64,000 nucleotides of DNA from NCBI RefSeq assembly GCF_037975245.1, contig NC_092582.1, positions 19,432,577 to 19,496,576 on the forward strand. The letters are read 5' to 3'. Made by a program: the position numbers and the translations under genes. The DNA comes from Apostichopus japonicus. Its lineage: Eukaryota > Echinodermata > Holothuroidea > Aspidochirotida > Stichopodidae. This document shows, in pieces, positions 43,971 through 55,700 of the stretch (its first letter is position 1; each line of letters starts with the position of its first letter). The notes below the pieces were generated by a model. It was not told the DNA's origin. It did no database searches and saw nothing but the letters and a program-made list of their open reading frames with translations.

Positions 43971-46188
43971 CTTTTACTCTTTTAGGCCTACATGGTGAGC
44001 AGTCGAAGTCAAGAAACAGCTCAAGAAACTAATAGTTATGAACTTTATGTCTGATTCACGCTGACTGGTGTCACAAAAAGACAAACGCGAATGAGTGAAA
44101 AAATTGACTGAAGTGATTACAAAATTGGGTATCAAACGTAAAGTCAAGTCCGTCATGTGTGAACAATTGGTATTTCAGCCAATATAGGTATTAATTATAC
44201 ATAGAGAGAGTCACAGCTTACATTGTATTTTATATATAAATTTTAGTTATATATCAGGAGGGTAAGACAAAGCATTTTATGTCATATACCATATATAGAT
44301 AAATATGTATATTTAATTATTTTTGGACTCCTGGCAACGGGACCTTTAGGCGATCACAGAGCACTTGCCCTAGCTGCACCCCGTCCTCCTAACCGGTGCA
44401 CGTAAACCCTGTCCTTGCACCCCTTGACCCGAATTAAAAAATAACGAAACTTGAACGGAAAAGGGAAGGAAAATACGTTGCCATAAGGGGCGGCTCCACC
44501 CTCTTTAGAAAGGATTGGCAAAAAGGGAATAAGTACATGAACAATAAACTAATAGTTATTTCCATTGAAAAGTGTCTCGCTGAGCATCGGCCGTCAAAGC
44601 AAAAAACTTTTTTTTCTAAATCACGTCAGTGTATTGCTTTCCAGCGTACTGTACTCCCAGAATTGACTCTCCTGCTTCTTGTTCCGAACGGCTCCCAACG
44701 AAATGCCAAAAAGTCGGCAACGGGGTTGGGGTGGGTTACCCAGCTCCACCATGGGGCACCTCATCTCGACTGACTCGAATTACAACTCGAAACTTTAACT
44801 GAAATTGGATTAAATTAAAAAAAAATATATACTAGCTGTCTGCATGGATCATACTTATCTATACTATTGTGTGACCATATAGGCGTACAGGCTCTATATA
44901 GTCAACCAGGAGAGACTGGGGGAAGCTTTCTTTCTTGCCACAGAAAATTAAACATTGCCCGGAAGTTCCTAGCACGATTAATTCATTTCAAACTTCGACG
45001 GCAATGAAGGACAAAGAGAACCATATAGGCCTATGCCTGACTATAAGATCATTGAACCATCACGAACAACTCCGAATAATCTTCCATTTGCCGATTCATT
45101 ACACTGGGAATAAGGGGTGGGGGTGGGGCTTTCCATTTGATCCGCAAGTATATTGAATGGTCACCACAACAAGGGTGCATAGCTTGGGACTAGCACGGGG
45201 AGACTTGTCAACCTTGTGAACTTTTTTGGGGGTGAGATGCGGGGGGGGGGGGGAGGGAGTTGGCAAACTAAAACATACAGGGTAAACAGAGGGGAGGAAA
45301 GAGGTCAAAAAAGAAAGAGTGAAAGACAGATGAAGGGATGGAGGAAGAAAGTAAAGAAAATGTGGAGAGGGAGGCTATGGGTAGAGATAGATATGATATG
45401 AAAGTACAGAGAAAAAAAAACCAAGAGCAGAAAAATGCAGATCACTGGGATACTGTCAAATACACAAGAAGAATATACAATCTAAATACTGGAATTAAAT
45501 AATGCACAACATAAATACAGCTTTATGACATCAAAAAATCAAAGGGGAAGGATATAATGTTTCAAGGATGCTGGAAAATAAAACACAACAGAATATGGTT
45601 ATGGTTTCTGATCTATTAGGCTTCTTCTCTCTACTGCTACCAGGATGTAAGAGACCACAGGGACTCGCACAACTCTTTAAGTTGTGATGACCTCTGACCC
45701 TTACTATGCCTAACTGTTATCTTGCCAGGAAATAAATACACCAGTGCATGAGAGGAGGTGAGAGACAGGACTGATTGATCGTGTCGATAGGGGTACATGT
45801 GATTCAAGAAGATAGATGTAAAGATTAGCATCGTTTGGACACTTCAAATGGGACCCCCTCCCCACACCCCCACACCCTCCCCCACGTTCAAATCATATCC
45901 CCTCCTGGCAACGGAAATGAACACCAGTATAAATAAACCGATACAGATATTTATACACGCTGTGCGTGTAGGCCTATATACAATAATATAAAGCTGGCCA
46001 TTCTCTGATTGTTACTCCTTGATTGAATTTCCCCAACCTTGCCCACCTTGACTTAGAGGGTGGCCAAGCTCCTGATTCACAGTCATTGCTACTATCGAAC
46101 AAAATGGACGAAAGCAATTTATCTCAATCTGGTGATGCAGATGTATCATTAGCTGCTAATCCAACGTTTGTGAATGTCGCACAACCAG
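43971..46188. other. Intergenic stretch, low-complexity blocks
   Basis: No supported gene. There is a G run and purine-rich block at 45,236-45,420. A plus-strand open frame (46,023-46,286) overlaps the 3' exon of the minus-strand gene and is not favoured. Confidence 0.4.
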
Positions 46189-46391
46189 TCAACAAAAGTC
46201 TGGGAAAAGTGCTTGCCCCTGCCATATGTATGATCTCTTTTGTTCAGGATCATGTAAATGTGGCAATGTGTATTCGTATAGTCTGAGGTTTCTCTCCCAT
46301 GCTGCTCCATATCTAATCCTACTGGTGACATTGGACAGAACATTGGCAGATGGCTTCTTGAGAGGTGTTGAAGTAACTGGATCAGGAGTAT
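46189..46391 (-). CDS. Exon 3 of the 193-aa gene
   Basis: Acceptor CTCTACAG|ATACTC; 203 nt to a TGA at 46,189-46,191. The two leading bases complete an Asp codon. No alternative in-frame extension. Confidence 0.6.
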
Positions 46392-49300
46392 CTGTAGAGA
46401 TTACATAAAACAATAGTTACTAGATTGCAAGTATCCTGCTATACCTTCTATGGCTGTGACTAAAAATATACAGTACCTTTTGTTTAGAACTTATCACACT
46501 TATGCAGCACTGGAAACTGATATTTCAATTTAAATGGTGTCATTGAGTTTAGAGGACATTGAAGTTACAAGTATGTTGGTGAAACCAAGACCACTCTCAA
46601 GAAGCAGTTCTAGTCACAAGTCAATACCATGAAAATGGAGACTCCAGTAGGGGAACACTTTCAGCTCCCCAATCATACCATTAAAGACATGTCCCAACAG
46701 GTAACTAACTTCGTAGACTAACCATCTCAGACACAGTACACCACAGCAGAGATAGAGGACGGAGTGCCCTAGCACCATTCAACTGAATGGGCTCAATATA
46801 CAGGAAGGACATGACTAACTTTATCCTGCTCCATCTCTGTATTCTGCTATAGTTTATTCGCCCTCTCTCCTTACTTAATCCTCGCTTTGTACTCCACAGT
46901 TTATCTAAATACCTCTGCTTTCACTGACTCCTTTTGTTCAATAAACCATTAACTTCTTTCTTTGTGTTCACCATGTCCTCTCTGTTCCAGGCTCTATTGT
47001 GTCTCTTGAATTTACTGTTACTAGTCAGTTTGCCTCTAAAGAAGATCCTGATAATATCAGGCCCACTTACTTTTATAAATTCTCATACACATGTATGCTT
47101 TTTAGTGGATGAGCAATATGCTACCATCTTTTTCTTTTCTTTTGGAATTTAATGAGAATGAAATTGTATTATTTTTCTGATCACACCAGATCAGATAAGA
47201 TTAACACTGCTCTTCCAGTCTGTAATTCATGCAAGGATAAACATATAAATTTACCTTCTCCTTTCTGAGTGTCAACTGATCTTTCTGTGGTGATAGCCGC
47301 TGAGAATGCCTCTGTTTGACTTTCAGCATCTTTCCGGAAAAGATGCATTTGAAACCTATACAATGAAACAAAAAAAATTGTCTGTAAATCATATATATAA
47401 CTGAAATAGTAATTTTACTGTACACCCCAAGCTTAATTGTATGCGTAATGAATCTGGTAATGACCAAATCATTACAAACATACATGTTTTTATCATACCT
47501 ACCCAAGAAAAAATATGAAAGAGAAAAGTAACAAACAAACACTTAGGCAGATTTCAATAATAACATATTGTTAACCCACATTGATTTAAACCCAGATAAG
47601 GATGAGATATTCTTACATACTCTTCTTCAACATATCCATAAACCGCGGTACCTTTCAAGAATTGTAAGGATAATTTTGTGTTGCCCAACTGCTTGCTCAC
47701 ATGTCAATGTAAAATTTACTATGTAAACTTCCTGTCTTAGTGAACTGATTGGTTTCATATCGCTAAAAGATGTCCAGTCTTTTGATCAAAGTTTGATGTA
47801 CACTCATTATTTACCTACTGTGTAAACTTCCTGTTTATGTGAGCAGTTGGTTTCATGAGTGAGAATTGAGATGCTAGCTTACTCCATGACACCATTGTGA
47901 AAAATTCCTGTTTACATGAAAGGCTTGATTTCAGACTACCATTAATTTAACGCTAGATTACTCTCCACAAGAGATAGTTTCGGCCACCAAATTTAATAGA
48001 TATTATAATTTTTGAAAACTAAACATCAGATCATTCACAAGAAGCTGAACAAAAACAAGCATAGTACTGACTATATATAAAAAATATGATAACTTAGCAC
48101 AGCATCATAAAGTATGAGCATCAGGCCTACACAAAAAAAAAACTGGTACTTTCTTACCTCCAGGCATGGCTATATAAAGGTTCATAAAGGTATAGCTATA
48201 TGTACTAATATGGTCCCTCAATTTGTGAGGCTAATTTACCTAATTTCTTGCATAGCAGTTGGGTTCCTTCAAAAATCCCAAACACAGAAATGTACACATG
48301 ATTGCTGGAATATTGGACAGACAGTCAGTAGATAACAGTATAACACACTGTTGCCCAAATGAACCATTAAAACTTGATTGCATATATGCTGGCTGTGGCT
48401 GACCTTAGAAAAACATAAGGTCTAGTTGCATATGCAGCGGTGTGAAAACATGTGAATCAGTTAGTAGTGATTCTAAATTATTTATGTACAGTAGATGCAT
48501 TATTTTTATCGGAAAAATTGCAGGTCCATGTGGTTGTACTTGTACAGCACAGTAGGCCTTCCTCACTGGTGTATATTACAAAATTAGGGAATACAGTTAC
48601 TATGAACACTAAATTCAGATACTTATTACTAATACTATAGGCCTTAGTCCTATGTTATATGCCTAGTTAATTATGACTGGGCATAGGTGAGGCTTTTCTT
48701 TCAAATGCTCATTCACAAGAATTATTCCTCAAACAAGGAGAGCTGATAACAATTTAGAACCTGGAGGGGTGGGGATGAACAGATCACCTAGGCCTAGTGG
48801 TTAGAAAATATATTTCCATCAATTTGTTGAGGCAAAAAAACAGTTTACTTTTTGGTGATGAGAAGGCCCAGCTTTCCATGGCATAAATATGAGGAGTGAA
48901 ACTAAAGACCCCCAGTCCCTGTCAGTCTTCTTTAGGAAGGATATTTTAATTTTTAACTGTATACAGTACAAAATGGCTATTCTTACGACTAGTTGTAAGA
49001 ATAATTTCCGACTACGCATGGGCAGTTGCTATTTTTATGATTAGGAGTACTAAGTTTACGACGAGGAGTAACAATAACTTCCGGTTAGGGTTAGGGTTAG
49101 GATTGAGGTTTAGGGTTATGTTTAGGGTTACCCCTACTACATGCGCAGTTGCTTTATTTACTTTACTGCACTTGAATTTGCCTTTGTCGTAAGAATAGTT
49201 TATAAATAATTGTTACGACTAGTCGTAAGAATAGCCACGGCCTATACAGTATCCTCATGACAAGCATTCACAAACAGTGATGATGATGACTCAGTAATAC

Positions 49301-50735
49301 AACTTACTGCTATTTTGTGCTAGGGGTTTCAGTTGTTTTCCGCATACGTTACTTTCCGCTGATTACTTTCCGCTGAAAAAATTCTTCTGCGGAAAACACC
49401 TATTTTTCACTTACCTGTACACTATATTTTTCCGCAATTTGAGATACCAAATTCAGGCAGGATGATTAAAATAACATGAGAAAGTATCAAAGAACGTCGA
49501 TCAAGGATGGTTAGACTGAGTTCATGTCAGAAAAGTTAAGCTGTGTATAATTTATAGGAGGCTTGGGGTGTTTGTAATTACGAATTATTAAAGAAGCATA
49601 TAATACTAGGGCAAAGAGACGCCCGCGTTTTGAAGGATTGAGTATCTAATTAAGTATTAAAAATTCGGCCCGCGTAATGATGGTTTTAAAAAAAGGTGTA
49701 AAAGGCGGTATCTTTGATTTTCGCTGGAAATAAAATGGCTGTATAAGTAAGCCTTACAGCCTAAGCTACAAGTACAACCTTAGCTACTGTATCCTAAATC
49801 TAGTCTCGAAGCTACATTTTATCCTGTTACAGTCAAATCCTATCTTATCCATCTTCCTAAATCCTTCCATGTGCCTAATAATTTCAGTAAGTCATTCTGT
49901 TCCTCCCAAAAAGAAACGGTACTTTCCGCTGAAAAAAACGTTGTTTTCCGCTGACAAATTTGTTTGCGGAAAACACTGTTTTGTTTCAGCGGAAAGTAAC
50001 GTGTGCGGAAAACAACGGTACCCTGTGCTAGGATAAGTATGATAAGGTTAGCATACGCTAGGTCCATTGGAAAAATAATGAATGATAGGCCTAGTTACAA
50101 AGCCTAGGCTCATCAAATCATGTATGTTACAAATACAATAGCATAGACACTGCGAAGTTCGAACACCTAAGCCTTAAAATACTCCAAAAACTATCTTTAT
50201 TTTATTGACAGATATGTACGTACATACTTGCGCACGGGTCATTTTGGAGAGGAAATAACTGTAGCTTCCTAGTTTTTAGTGATATTGGCTTTCGCTTGTA
50301 GGTTATCATGGTGAAATTGTGTATTTCTTAGGGGTGTCCGAACTTTGCAGTTTTCTGTACTTCGCAATACTGACAGTTACCTAGGACAATACCCTGTAGT
50401 ACTACTATGTACTAGTATTACCCTATACAGTTTTAGCCTAGCTTAGCAAATCATTACCTTTTTGTGTGATCCTGAAGCAAATGTTCTGCGAAATCTGCGT
50501 TGCTAACAGGAGTCAAATCGTGGACATGTTTGTAGAGTTCTTTCTCCATTTGCCAGTTTACGTAGGAACGTAGAAGATAGATCTCCGTGGCATCTCTTCG
50601 TCGCTGTTGTTCCTTTGCACTGCTGTTTTTGTCAGGTCCATGCAACAATGGCTTTCCTCCACTTGAACCTACGCTCGTTCCAGGATAAGGTCGTTTTCTT
50701 TCGCCCGATTCTCCTTGCCCTGATCCCTTTTCCAT
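46189..50735 (-). CDS. Uncharacterised three-exon gene, 193-aa protein
   Basis: Exons 50,458-50,735, 47,255-47,355 and 46,189-46,391 join in phases 2 and 1 without a stop and end at a TGA, giving 193 codons. The N-terminal 40 or so residues are Gly/Ser/Lys/Arg-rich and disordered-looking. The middle is helical and charged (RRRDATEIYLLRSYVNWQME), followed by a His-containing segment to about residue 105. The third exon encodes a Pro/Ser/Thr stretch, then an aromatic, charged C-terminus (RIRYGAAWERNLRLYEYTL) ending ALFPDFC. I see no signal peptide, membrane segment or known catalytic motif, and I do not recognise the family. The phase agreement across two introns, each with good GT/AG borders, makes a real gene likely. 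Introns carry a Penelope-like relic and two small DNA transposons. Confidence 0.65.
46566..46816 (+). pseudogene. Penelope-like GIY-YIG endonuclease relic
   Basis: The frame reads YVGETKTTLKKQF, then after a stop ETPVGEHFQLPNHTIKDMS, and in another frame RDRGRSALAPFN and NGLNIQEG. These match the end of the GIY-YIG domain of Penelope-like elements (YVGETxxxLxxRF..H, TPVGxHF..pxHt, GLNxxEG). Stops and frameshifts make it a dead fragment. No RT part was seen upstream. It lies in intron 2 of the minus-strand gene. Confidence 0.6.
47255..47355 (-). CDS. Exon 2 of the 193-aa gene
   Basis: Acceptor TATAG|GTTTCA, donor GAGAAG|GTAAAT. 101 nt encoding FQMHLFRKDAESQTEAF and a Thr/Glu-rich end, completing the split Arg codon and leaving phase 1. 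Confidence 0.6.
47700..47945. repeat. Degenerate short tandem repeat
   Basis: Three related segments containing TAAACTTCCTGT or AAAATTCCTGT followed by TTGGTTTCAT- or TTGATTTCAG-like text start near 47,723, 47,822 and 47,898. Spacing is uneven (about 100 and 76 nt). Confidence 0.5.
48974..49237. mobile_element. 264-bp MITE containing telomere-like repeats
   Basis: The ends are an exact inverted repeat, TGGCTATTCTTACGACTAGT at 48,974 and its complement ending at 49,237, with weaker similarity extending further in. The interior has GGTTAGGGTTAGGGTTAGGA (about 49,083-49,102) and degenerate copies to 49,130. No flanking duplication is obvious. It lies in intron 1 of the 193-aa gene. Confidence 0.75.
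49324..50023. mobile_element. 700-bp non-autonomous DNA transposon with 8-bp target duplication
   Basis: The inverted ends share GTTGTTTTCCGCA(T/C)ACG and TTACTTTCCGCTGA. The flanks are the direct repeat TGTGCTAG (49,316-49,323 and 50,024-50,031). Subterminal motifs CTTTCCGCTGA and GCGGAAAAC recur several times in both orientations. An 8-bp duplication suggests hAT or P superfamily. No transposase is encoded. It lies in intron 1 of the 193-aa gene. Confidence 0.8.
50458..50735 (-). CDS. Exon 1 of the 193-aa gene
   Basis: ATG at 50,735; donor AAAAG|GTAATG at 50,458; ends in phase 2. 92 codons plus two bases. Confidence 0.65.
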
Positions 50736-51129
50736 GATTGTTACTATACTCTAGTCTAATCGAATGTATTTGTACGAAAATCGTACAGTATTCTTTACTC
50801 AAAAGGCACACAAACAACAAACTATCGCGTACGAAAATCCTTTGCGGTAAACAGTACAATAATCTGAAATGCTGTGTTATAACATTATGTGTGCATGGGT
50901 ACGGGCTTGTTACGCATACGCTTGCCTGTGCTATTCACTGATCTAAATTTGCCACCGAGGTCACGTGAGTTTTCGGGGTCCCATTAAACCTCGCTGAAAC
51001 CTCGAAAATGCCAGCGCCCTCAAAAAAAAGTCTACGAGCGATATCGCCTTTAAATAACGGTGTTTCTACATGGTGCTATACAAATCTGACTTATGGAAAC
51101 CTTTAATAAACAGCTAATGCTATTGCATG

Positions 51130-52240
51130 CTGTTGTACATGAATTTATATTGAACCAAAGATAACCTCAGCTTCTTTCCACTGGCTCAGCAAATGTGGAG
51201 GTTAAACTATTTGCTGTTGCATGCTGTTGAAATTAAGTGAACTAATATTGAGCTAAATGGAACCTCAGCAGACCTCTTGGTTCATTGCTGTGGCTCAGCA
51301 AATGTGGAGGTTAAACTATTTGCTGTTGCATGCTGTTGAAATTAAGTGAACTAATATTGAGCCATATGGAACTTCACCTCAGCAGACCTCTTGGTTCATT
51401 GCTGTGGCTCAGCAAATGTGGAGGTTAAATGATTGCTGTTGCATGCTGTTGAAGTTAGGTGATCTAATATTGAGCTATATGGAACCTCAGCAGACCTCTT
51501 GGTTCATTGCTGTGGCTCAGCAAATGTGGAGGTTAAACTATTTGCTGTTGCATGCTGTTGAAATTAAGTGAACTAATATTGAGCTGTATGGAACCTCAGT
51601 AGACCTCTTGGTTCATTGCTGTGGCTCAGCAAATGTGGAGGTTAACTATTTGCTGTTGGAAGGTGTTGAAATTAAATTAACTATATTGAACTACATGGAA
51701 CCTCAGCAGACCTCTTGCTTTACTCCACTGGCTCAACAAATGTGGAGGTTAAACTACTTGCTGTTGCATGGTGATGAATTTAAATGAACTTATATTGAAC
51801 AACATGGAACCTCAGCAGACCTCTTGTTTCGAATGTGGCACAGCAAATGTGGAGGTTAAACTATTTGCTGTTGCATGGTGTTGAAATTAAATGAACTAAT
51901 ATTGAGCTAAATGGAACCTCAGCAGACATCTTGCTTCATTCCGCTGGCTCAACAAGTGTGAAGGTTAAACTATTGTTGTTGCAAGGTGTTGAATTTAAAT
52001 GAACAAATATTGAATAACATGGAACCTCAGCAGAACTCTTGTTTCGATGCTGGTTAAACTACTTGCTGTTGCAAGGTGATGAAATTAAATGAACTAATAT
52101 TGAGCTATATGAAACCTCAGCATACCTCTTGTTTCATTCCACTGGCTCAGCAAATGTGGAGGCTCAACTATTACTGTTGGAAGGTGTTGTAAATCGACTT
52201 ATACTAAACTAATTGAACTCTGAGCAAACCTCTTGTATTG
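51130..52240. repeat. Tandem array of roughly 108-bp units
   Basis: About nine to ten copies of a unit containing CTCAGCAAATGTGGAGGTTA, TTGCTGTTGCATG and AACCTCAGCAGACCTCTTG. Starts are near 51,185, 51,294, 51,408, 51,516, 51,625 and 51,732, so the period is 107-114 bp. The rightmost copies are the most diverged. It separates two minus-strand genes. Confidence 0.92.
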
Positions 52241-52382
52241 CAGTGATAGTTTATGAAAGTAAAAATTTAACTTTTGTCTAGAATATATGACTAAATATAA
52301 ATTGCATGAGGTAAAACTGAAAACAATATGTTGATTTACTGAAAGCCTGTGTAGGTAAATATAATAAGTAAATTAGAGGACC

Positions 52383-52460
52383 TCACACTTCGATCATAGC
52401 ATCATGTTCTTCGAAGGTGACTTTCTTCAAAGACGAACTCATTCGACTGTGAAGAAGATC
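52383..52460 (-). CDS. Possible alternative terminal exon downstream of HSD17B7
   Basis: After a pyrimidine-rich acceptor (TTTTTCCCAACAG) the minus strand encodes DLLHSRMSSSLKKVTFEEHD and then AMIEV before a stop. It could be a 3' exon spliced from a cryptic donor (GACAG|GTGAAG near 52,698) past the HSD17B7 stop, hence UTR, or an alternative C-terminus. The human protein's tail does not resemble it. Confidence 0.3.
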   Translation of the reverse strand, partial: DLLHSRMSSSLKKVTFEEHDAMIEV

Positions 52461-52720
52461 CTGTTGGGAAAAAAAAATAAAAATTTACGCTCATATGATT
52501 AAATTAAAATATATCTACAAACTGTTAATACTTTGCATAGCTCAACAAACCATTTTGACTTAAATACACACAATGCAGGTCTAATGAGACTTCAAAGAAC
52601 ACTGCACACCACACAAGTTGAACTAAAGTTGTCAACAGACAAGCAAACTGGCGGAAGTGTTTAAGCAAACATTCACACATTTGATACAATGAATCATCTT
52701 CACCTGTCTCGTTGAGATGA

Positions 52721-52798
52721 TCATTGTCCTTCTAATTCTGCCTGAAGAGCCGAAAGATGTTCGTAGAGAAGCTCTGGCTCGTTGGAGCTGAAGTCAAT
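52721..52798 (-). CDS. HSD17B7: HSD17B7 exon 9 (C-terminus)
   Basis: Acceptor TTGCCTCTAG. Encodes IDFSSNEPELLYEHLSALQA and ELEGQ, then TGA. Human reads MDLDEDTAEKFYQKLLELE at this point and is about 20 residues longer. Confidence 0.85.
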   Translation of the reverse strand: MDFSSNEPELLYEHLSALQAELEGQ

Positions 52799-55700
52799 CT
52801 AGAGGCAAGAACAAAAAAAAAAAAGAGTGTTACCTTTTACCTCGATCATCGGTGCAGAAAATACCTCTTTTCCCCCTATTGACGAGACATTTCGCCATTT
52901 CTCATCATGAGATCTGTCACGTCAGTCTAGAAATGTATCTTTGCGGCAGTAAAATGGCAAAGGAAACTGGTCACTGTACATCAGAGAGGGCAGACAAAGC
53001 AGTACATTGCAATCCACTACAAGTTTAATTGACACTGAAGTAGAATGTAGTGTAGTCAACAGTAATTACAGAGCTCCGTTCATCTATCTTCCAAATGATG
53101 CTAAGATGCACGCCAGACACTGGGTTTACACCAAACAAGATCTTCTGTTAGGAAGCATTCAGGGGTTTTCATTTCATCTCAGAAATGCTGGTTTTGATGA
53201 CACATATTCAAACATGCTGCACCAACATTGTGGAACAGTTTCTCGCTTCATATCAAGAACTTGTCAATTCTTGCTCGCTTTAAAGTCGCAGTCAAAGACT
53301 CGCTCATTCCGTCTCTTTTATAGTATTGTTTTCATTGCTACTCTTCTTATTGTCTATTTCTCTTATTTTGAACAGCATTATGCGACCTTGTGTACATTGG
53401 GTTGTATATTAAAAAGCTGTATAATTATTGTCACTAATATTATTACTAAAGAAAATGCTCACCCCAGGGTGAAAAATAGAAACAGCAATATAATTAAAAC
53501 TCTCAACTAACAATTCACATGTTAAAGTATGTAAGTGACCAACATATGTGCTGAGGGAGAATATCTGATCTAATACTATAGGATAATACTAAAACTGACC
53601 TAATACCATAGGCTAATACTAATACTGACCTTATACTAATATTGACCTAATACTATTAAAACTAACACTAACACTACTAAAGAAAATGCTCACCCCAGGG
53701 TGAAAAATAGAAACAGCAATATAATTAAAACTCTCAACTAACAATTCACATGTTAAAGTATGTAAGTGACCAACATATGTGCTGAGGGAGAATATCTGAT
53801 CTAATACTATAGGATAATACTAAAACTGACCTAATACCATAGGCTAATACTAATACTGACCTTATACTAATATTGACCTAATACTATTAAAACTAACACT
53901 GACCTTATACTATACGCTAATACTAATACTGACCTAGGCTAATACTATAGGTTAATACTAATTCTGACCTAATACTATAGGCTAATACTATTACACTGAC
54001 CTAATACTATAGGCTAATACTAATACTGACCAAATACCATAGGTTTAATACTCATACTAAATTTTACCATAGGCTGATACTAATACTGACCTAATACTAT
54101 AGGCTATTAATATTACACTGACCTAATACTATAGGCTAATACTAATACTGACCTAATACTATAGGCTAATATTAATACTGACCTAATACAATAGGCTAAT
54201 ACTTATAAGGACCTAATACTCTAAGCTAAAACTAATACTGACCTAATACTAAGGGTTTTCTAATACTGACCTAATACTATAGGCTAATACTAATAATGAC
54301 CTAATACTATAGGTTAATACTAATACTGACCTAATACTATAGGCTAAAACTAATACTGACCTAATACTAAGGGTTTTCTAATACTGACCTAATACTATAG
54401 TCTAATACTAATACTGTCCTAATACTATAGGCTAATAGTAATACTGACCTAATACTATAGGCTAATTCTAATACTGTCCTCATACTATAGGATAATACTT
54501 AAACTGACCTAAAACCATAGGCTAGTACTAATACTGACCTAATACTATAGGCTAATAGTAATACTGACCTAATACTATAGGCTAATTCTAATACTGTCCT
54601 CATACTATAGGATAATACTTAAACTGACCTAAAACCATAGGCTAATACTAATACTGACCTAATACTATAGGCGAATACTAATACTGACCTACTGTAATAC
54701 TATAGGCTTAAACTAATACTGACCTAATACTATAGGTTAATACTCCTACTGACCTAGGCTAATAATATAGGCTACTACTAATACTGACCTAATACTATAG
54801 GCTAATAATATCATTGAAGGACAGTGATGAGAATAGTAGCTTAGTATATCCCACAGTTCAGAGAGAAAAAAAAGGTAAAGCAGCAGTCATATATTAAAAA
54901 TTCATACCTTCTTTGAGTTAACATAGCCATTGCCTAGGATCGATATATGACTGGTGTGTAACAGGGCAGGACTAACATCCTTTGGATCAGAATGAAAGAG
55001 CCAAACCTGTAATTGGTCAAACAGAAGACTTTGGTGTTGACGAGCAAGAATACTTAGATGTTTATTATGTCAAACATATTAAAGATGATCATCAGGTCGG
55101 AATAGCCAGATCTTGATCCAGGCAAACGTAGCTGTCGATCAAGGACTATTACAACCTGCGGGAGAACATTCCGCCCCCCCCCCCCCGCTCCGCAAGTCAG
55201 AAAAAAATCTCATTTGGAGCACCAAATTGCATCTAAGGCCAGGTGAAAATGCAAAATTATTTACAAAATGGAGTGGGTGTTGAAGTGTGCTATATTGCAC
55301 CAAATTTCATCTGAGGCCACCTGGAAATGCAAAAAAATTCCCCTCCCCTTTAACCCCTCCCCCAGGCCGGCCATCAGTCTTCAGCCCCCCCCCCCCACTC
55401 AAAGGTACCTTCCTAAGCCACTGCCGAGAGAGTATTTAGATTGGGATTAAAAAGAGCAAAACAGACAAGCAATAAAGAAACAGACAAACACACAAACAGA
55501 CAGACAGAAAAACCAAAGGACAGACTACCAAACAGGGAAAGAAGTAAGAAAGAATAATCAATTACTATCCCGGCTCTGAAAGTATTTAGGTACGAGTGCA
55601 GACTCATGCCTTACGTCAAATGAGACATACTCAATTTTGAGTTCAGAAATACCTAGGAAACAATTTAAGTATAACAACCCCTGTTGAGGTTTTCAATAAA

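Noticed and set aside
46023-46286. Plus-strand 87-codon frame with plausible composition
   Set aside because: It overlaps the minus-strand exon 3, whose phase agrees with two other exons. No partner exon on the plus strand was seen.
49083-49130. Telomere end or chromosome-fusion site
   Set aside because: Only three perfect TTAGGG units, enclosed by the inverted ends of a small MITE.
53007-53510. 167-codon plus-strand frame
   Set aside because: It lies antisense in the last HSD17B7 intron, begins without an ATG, runs into the minisatellite edge and shows no domain.
53560-54815. CRISPR-like regular repeats
   Set aside because: Contiguous imperfect tandem units without unique spacers in a eukaryotic intron; this is a minisatellite.
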